A model generated the notes under the pieces. The model saw nothing but the letters and a program-made list of their open reading frames with translations, was not told the DNA's origin and searched no databases. Position numbers and translations under genes: made by a program. Below, in pieces: positions 60,819-64,000 of a stretch of DNA of 64,000 nucleotides (position 1 is the first letter of the stretch; every line of letters begins with the position of its first letter). This stretch comes from JALFST01 sp022779285 (GTDB lineage: Bacteria > Bacillota > Clostridia > Tissierellales > Peptoniphilaceae): assembly GCA_050313895.1 (NCBI GenBank), contig JBNPMI010000007.1. One strand, given 5' to 3'.

Positions 60819-63161
60819 TTACGCCTCCTCTGCGCTGTTCTTTTTTCTCAGCAGCAGAGCTCCGCCCATGATGGCCAGACCTACAACAGTAAAGATGATG
60901 GTGCCCATGCCGCCGGTCTGCGGAATGGTAATCTTTTTGTTGATGACCTGCATTGCATCCGTGTCGTTATCCACCGTGTCATCGTCATCGCCGGCACTGT
61001 CTGTCAGCAAATCATAGTCGATATTTCCGTTTTTGGTGTAGGAATCTTCCGTGACTTCAAAAGGCAGATCCTCCATCTTGGCGAATCCGACCGGAGCGCT
61101 GACTTCCTCAAGGATATAATCTCCTTTTTCGACACCGTTGACCTCGAACTGACCGTCACCGTTAGACGTAAACAGGAAAGCCTGCGTCTTATCCCTCACA
61201 AATGTCCACTGCTTGCTCATGGCCGCATATGCACTGTCACGAGTCGTCTTGAGTTCTGTAATCTTTGCTTCAATCGCCGTCTTTCCCGTTACCTCTTCCA
61301 CACCGATCGTAATCTTAACGGTGTCTTCCGAATATCCGGGCTTTGCCGCTTCGGCGTTAAAATCATTGATCGCCTTTTGATACGCCTCTTCCGCTTTCTT
61401 GTAGGCTTCCTTCTGTTCCTGAGACGCCGCTCCGTCCTTCAGCGCAAGGTACTCCTCTTCTCCGGTGATATCAACGTAACGTTTTACATGGAATGAGGCG
61501 CCGCTCAGGCGTTGTGTGCCGTCCGCATTCGTTTTGACAAACTTTTTCCCATGTGTCACCACGGAGGGCACTCCCGGAACGAGAATATCGCCGCCCGGCA
61601 CTTTGTTGTTCTTAATATTCTGCTGTCCTGCCACAGCATCCAGATATTCCGGTGCATAACCCTCCGCAATTTCTGTTACGTAATACTGTTTTTCATTGTC
61701 CAGTCCGGTGAATTCTGCTGAATACGGACCGCTGACCGTCTTAAAATCGACGACCTTATCACCGTTCACATCGTCCTTGAGCCACAGGAAGTATGTCACC
61801 TTTACGCCCTCCGGCGCTTCTCCGGAGGCCCAAGTCTTATTGACAACGATCTTGTTTTCGCTCGGATTTTGCGGCTTCGGTGTAGGAACCGTTGTCTTAT
61901 TATTGCCATATTTGAAAGAAACATGGTTGCTTGCCGGCTTGTCTACAAGCAGATCGTCATTCGTCGTAGCAGTATACTGCAACAGAATATTCACATCGGA
62001 CTTCTCTGCGGCAGTACGCAGCTTGGCCAGACCAGTCTCTGTCAGCTCCAAGGTGAAACCGGAAGCTGTCTCTGTCTTGTTGTAATCCGTCTCTTCCAAG
62101 ATAAGGGTCTGCGGCGCATCTACTGTATAAGTGATGGTCAATTTCAGATCCTTATTATAGGTAAGTCCCGGCTCCATGGTATCCGTCCAGACTGCCGTTT
62201 CATAGCGCATCCCCTGCTTAAGAACGGTCAGCACCTCGTAAGGAACCTTCATACCGCGTTCGAGGTCCACCTTGGCTTTCTCATTCTCATAATTTTGAAT
62301 ATCTGCGCCGAAAGTGTTCAGCTCCTCCTGCGTCAACGAAGCAATAAAGCGTGCGACCTCGGCGTCATATTCTTTCTCGCCCGGCTTGTACTTGTACCTG
62401 TATACCCCATTATCGCCCTCCATCTTCAGTACCGATTTCGCAAAGTTTTTATCGATGGCCGGCTTGTTCTCCGTATTTTTCGGGTAGACGTGAGCATATT
62501 GTACAATTCCGTCTTCGTTCACCAGCGGCAATGTGATCTCCACAGGAACCGCCTTGTGTGCCGCCAAATCTTCCTGTTGATCTCCCTTATAGGTAGTCAG
62601 CGACGGAATTTCTGCAATTTTATAAGCGACGCCTCCTGCAGGCTGCGGCAAAGAACTGACGTCAAATTCAATTCCGCTTCCTGTGGTCAGTCCGCCTAAA
62701 ACGCCAACTTTCTCAGCGCCTTCTGCGCCTTCAACAACAACCTTCCATGCGCTTGTATCATTGTCATAGGCAACCCAGTGTTCTGCCGAAGGATCCGTGC
62801 CGTCGCCGACAACAAGACCGTATTTATCGATAAACTTTCCCTCGGCATTCTGCCAAGCAAAATAGACATCCGGGATTTCTTTCAGCGTCTGTCCTTTACC
62901 GAGTGCATTGAGGATCTCCTGTAAACCGGTAAGATTTTGTGTTCCGTTATATCCGGGAACCTGCTCGGTACCTTTTTCGATTTCATTGGAATCCCACGCG
63001 TCCAGCTCCGTCTGTGACATCAGCAGTTTGTGCAGCGTGACTGTACGCGTATTTTCCACCAGCTCGCGATCTGCGTGTACCTGACTCGTCGACGGTACGA
63101 CAATACTCAGCACCATGGCGATAGCCAAAACGATCGACCAAAGTTTACTATACCGTTTCAT
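60819..63161 (-). CDS. Major backbone pilin (isopeptide fimbrial protein)
   Basis: This 780-residue secreted protein starts at 63161 after AGGAAGAAG. Signal peptide MKRYSKLWSIVLAIAMVLSI ends near QVHA. The pilin motif YAHVYPKN is at about 222-229, whose Lys is used for polymerisation. A fimbrial D2 domain (TVTLHKLLMS onward) and further Cna-B-type domains follow. The E-box ILEEVSAPVGF is near 687. The sorting signal is IPQTGG at about 743, then a helix and RKKNSAEEA. A charged Lys/Glu-rich helix insertion (QKEAYKKAEEAYQKAINDFN) near 590-640 is unusual. It is probably cut and linked by the two sortases. Confidence 0.93.
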   Translation of the reverse strand: MKRYSKLWSIVLAIAMVLSIVVPSTSQVHADRELVENTRTVTLHKLLMSQTELDAWDSNEIEKGTEQVPGYNGTQNLTGLQEILNALGKGQTLKEIPDVYFAWQNAEGKFIDKYGLVVGDGTDPSAEHWVAYDNDTSAWKVVVEGAEGAEKVGVLGGLTTGSGIEFDVSSLPQPAGGVAYKIAEIPSLTTYKGDQQEDLAAHKAVPVEITLPLVNEDGIVQYAHVYPKNTENKPAIDKNFAKSVLKMEGDNGVYRYKYKPGEKEYDAEVARFIASLTQEELNTFGADIQNYENEKAKVDLERGMKVPYEVLTVLKQGMRYETAVWTDTMEPGLTYNKDLKLTITYTVDAPQTLILEETDYNKTETASGFTLELTETGLAKLRTAAEKSDVNILLQYTATTNDDLLVDKPASNHVSFKYGNNKTTVPTPKPQNPSENKIVVNKTWASGEAPEGVKVTYFLWLKDDVNGDKVVDFKTVSGPYSAEFTGLDNEKQYYVTEIAEGYAPEYLDAVAGQQNIKNNKVPGGDILVPGVPSVVTHGKKFVKTNADGTQRLSGASFHVKRYVDITGEEEYLALKDGAASQEQKEAYKKAEEAYQKAINDFNAEAAKPGYSEDTVKITIGVEEVTGKTAIEAKITELKTTRDSAYAAMSKQWTFVRDKTQAFLFTSNGDGQFEVNGVEKGDYILEEVSAPVGFAKMEDLPFEVTEDSYTKNGNIDYDLLTDSAGDDDDTVDNDTDAMQVINKKITIPQTGGMGTIIFTVVGLAIMGGALLLRKKNSAEEA

Positions 63162-63447
63162 ATCTTCTTCCTTTCTTGGTTCCTGCCGGGCTTCGCGCCC
63201 CTTCTCTTGTATCTGTCGCGGATTTTCTCCCGCTCGTTTTTCCGCCGATGGCGGGATCGTCAAGCCCGCGATATCGCAGGCAATGGGCGCCCGGCGCCCC
63301 CCTTGGACCGACCATTTCCTACAGTACATGTCCCGTGCACTGCATTCCCGACGGCTTGTCGCCGCCACTCCACTATATTCGCAATATAAAGGGCATGAGC
63401 ATCGCATGAGTTTCCATTGCCTGCCTGCCCGTGAAGCCTGTCGCCTT
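63162..63447. other. GC-rich gap between adhesin and backbone pilin genes
   Basis: No ORF with RBS. Two GC-rich inverted repeats are seen, GGGCGCC/GGCGCCC (near 63282-63300) and GCGATATCGC (near 63267-63278), either side of TTGACG. They may form a processing or attenuation site; a separate pilin promoter is possible but no -10 is clear. Confidence 0.4.
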
Positions 63448-64000
63448 TTATTCTGAATGCTGCCGACCGCTGCGTCCGTTCCGGACACGTCTTCGCTGAA
63501 GGATCGTCAAAACGCCTGTCGCTGCAATCAAGAGGATGCCTTGCGGAATCGGAGCCTCGACTCCCGTCTTCGGAGCCGTGTCCGCCTTTGCTTTCTGTGC
63601 ACTCTCACGAACGGTCTGTTTTCTCTCCGAATTTTCTCGAACCGTTGCGACCGTTGTCGGCGAGGGCGCTTGCTCCTGTGGCGGTTTCTCATGCGGAGTC
63701 GCCGGTATCACCGGATGCCCGCCCATTCCTGATTCTTCCGGAATCACCGGTTTATCAGAGCTTGACGGCTCCGAGCTTTCCTGCTGTTCCGTAAAGATCC
63801 AAGCACCGGTCAGCGTCAGACCGCCCGCCGGCATTGCAATCGTCCCGGAAACCTCCTTACCCGCTGCATCCTTCCAGCCGGCAAAGCGCCACGTGCCCTT
63901 TTTCCCTTCGGCATTCGTGGTGATCTGCGAAGCGTCCGGCGCTTCCGCTACCTTTACTTCGGCACCCGCCTTGTATTTCGCACCATCTGCCGGAACGGCA
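63448..64000 (-). CDS. Large LPXTG-like surface adhesin, C-terminal part (cut by window edge)
   Basis: The frame is open to the right edge. It contains a SHIRT/InlB-type repeat (WRFAGWKDAAGKEV....MPAGGLTLTGAW), a Pro/Ser/Glu-rich stalk (PVIPEESGMGGHPVIPATPH), and a sorting signal APKTGVE, then a hydrophobic segment and RRRVRNGRSGRQ. As first gene of the pilus operon within view it is probably the tip adhesin. Its motif again lacks the Leu of LPXTG. Confidence 0.85.
   Translation of the reverse strand, partial: AVPADGAKYKAGAEVKVAEAPDASQITTNAEGKKGTWRFAGWKDAAGKEVSGTIAMPAGGLTLTGAWIFTEQQESSEPSSSDKPVIPEESGMGGHPVIPATPHEKPPQEQAPSPTTVATVRENSERKQTVRESAQKAKADTAPKTGVEAPIPQGILLIAATGVLTILQRRRVRNGRSGRQHSE

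Noticed and set aside
1..64000. tRNA, rRNA, CRISPR, prophage or conjugative elements
   Set aside because: No cloverleaf with CCA-proximal TTCRANNC pattern, rRNA-like block, regular repeat array or phage structural gene was seen on either strand.

Overview
The window reads as chromosome of a low-to-medium GC Gram-positive anaerobe of the Clostridia/Tissierellia type. Evidence for this: strong AGGAGG-type ribosome binding sites, Firmicutes-type promoters, a GlpP antiterminator, a purine riboswitch ahead of a BMP-family nucleoside importer, class C sortases with a pilus operon, DUF3793 and DUF1667 proteins, and fermentative or anaerobic functions (arginine deiminase start, flavodoxin, ferritin, anaerobic-type glycerol-3-phosphate dehydrogenase). 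A Peptoniphilaceae-like host is my best guess, but no rRNA is present to confirm it.

Layout. 1-2.8 kb: start of arcA, then argS and glpP (minus strand). 3.0-7.7 kb: two-gene ABC system with a 1292-residue FtsX-type permease carrying a very long coiled coil. 7.8-9.9 kb: ftsH. 10.0-14.6 kb: plus-strand binding-protein ABC operon of the iron/hexose-phosphate type ending in a HAD phosphatase. 14.8-15.3 kb: ferritin. 15.4-20.65 kb: nucleoside-type BMP ABC operon under a guanine-class purine riboswitch with its own terminator. 20.7-28.2 kb: DegV, YjjG-like HAD, MATE, Ecs-like ABC pair, a lipoprotein, and a DUF3793-flavodoxin pair. 28.4-29.5 kb: IS481-family element with an in-frame stop codon and an unusually long flanking duplication. 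29.6-32.4 kb: CLC antiporter, gamma-carbonic anhydrase, Spx/ArsC-like protein, cyclophilin. 32.4-33.1 kb: a decayed gene and a small membrane ORF. 33.4-35.9 kb: zinc efflux module. 36.0-41.5 kb: B3/4 protein, CmpB-like membrane protein, methyltransferase, hydroxyacyl-CoA dehydrogenase, and a TetR gene with textbook operators leading into a DUF2871 membrane protein.

41.6-48.9 kb holds the glycerol block: glpK, DUF1667, two flavin dehydrogenases, an MFS transporter and a glycerophosphodiesterase. Both transcription units start with matching promoter-leader-terminator segments. The upstream copy is a partial duplication that carries only the first codons of the dehydrogenase. With glpP at the other end of the window, this is a coherent GlpP antitermination regulon. 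48.9-49.9 kb is AT-rich gene debris plus an EXLDI protein. 50-57.1 kb: asnB, a TIM-barrel protein, tag, then MarR-pirin-nitroreductase, a thioesterase and a membrane protein. 57.3-64 kb: sortase-assembled pilus operon (surface adhesin, backbone pilin, minor pilin, two class C sortases), running off the right edge.

I saw no tRNA, rRNA, CRISPR array or prophage.
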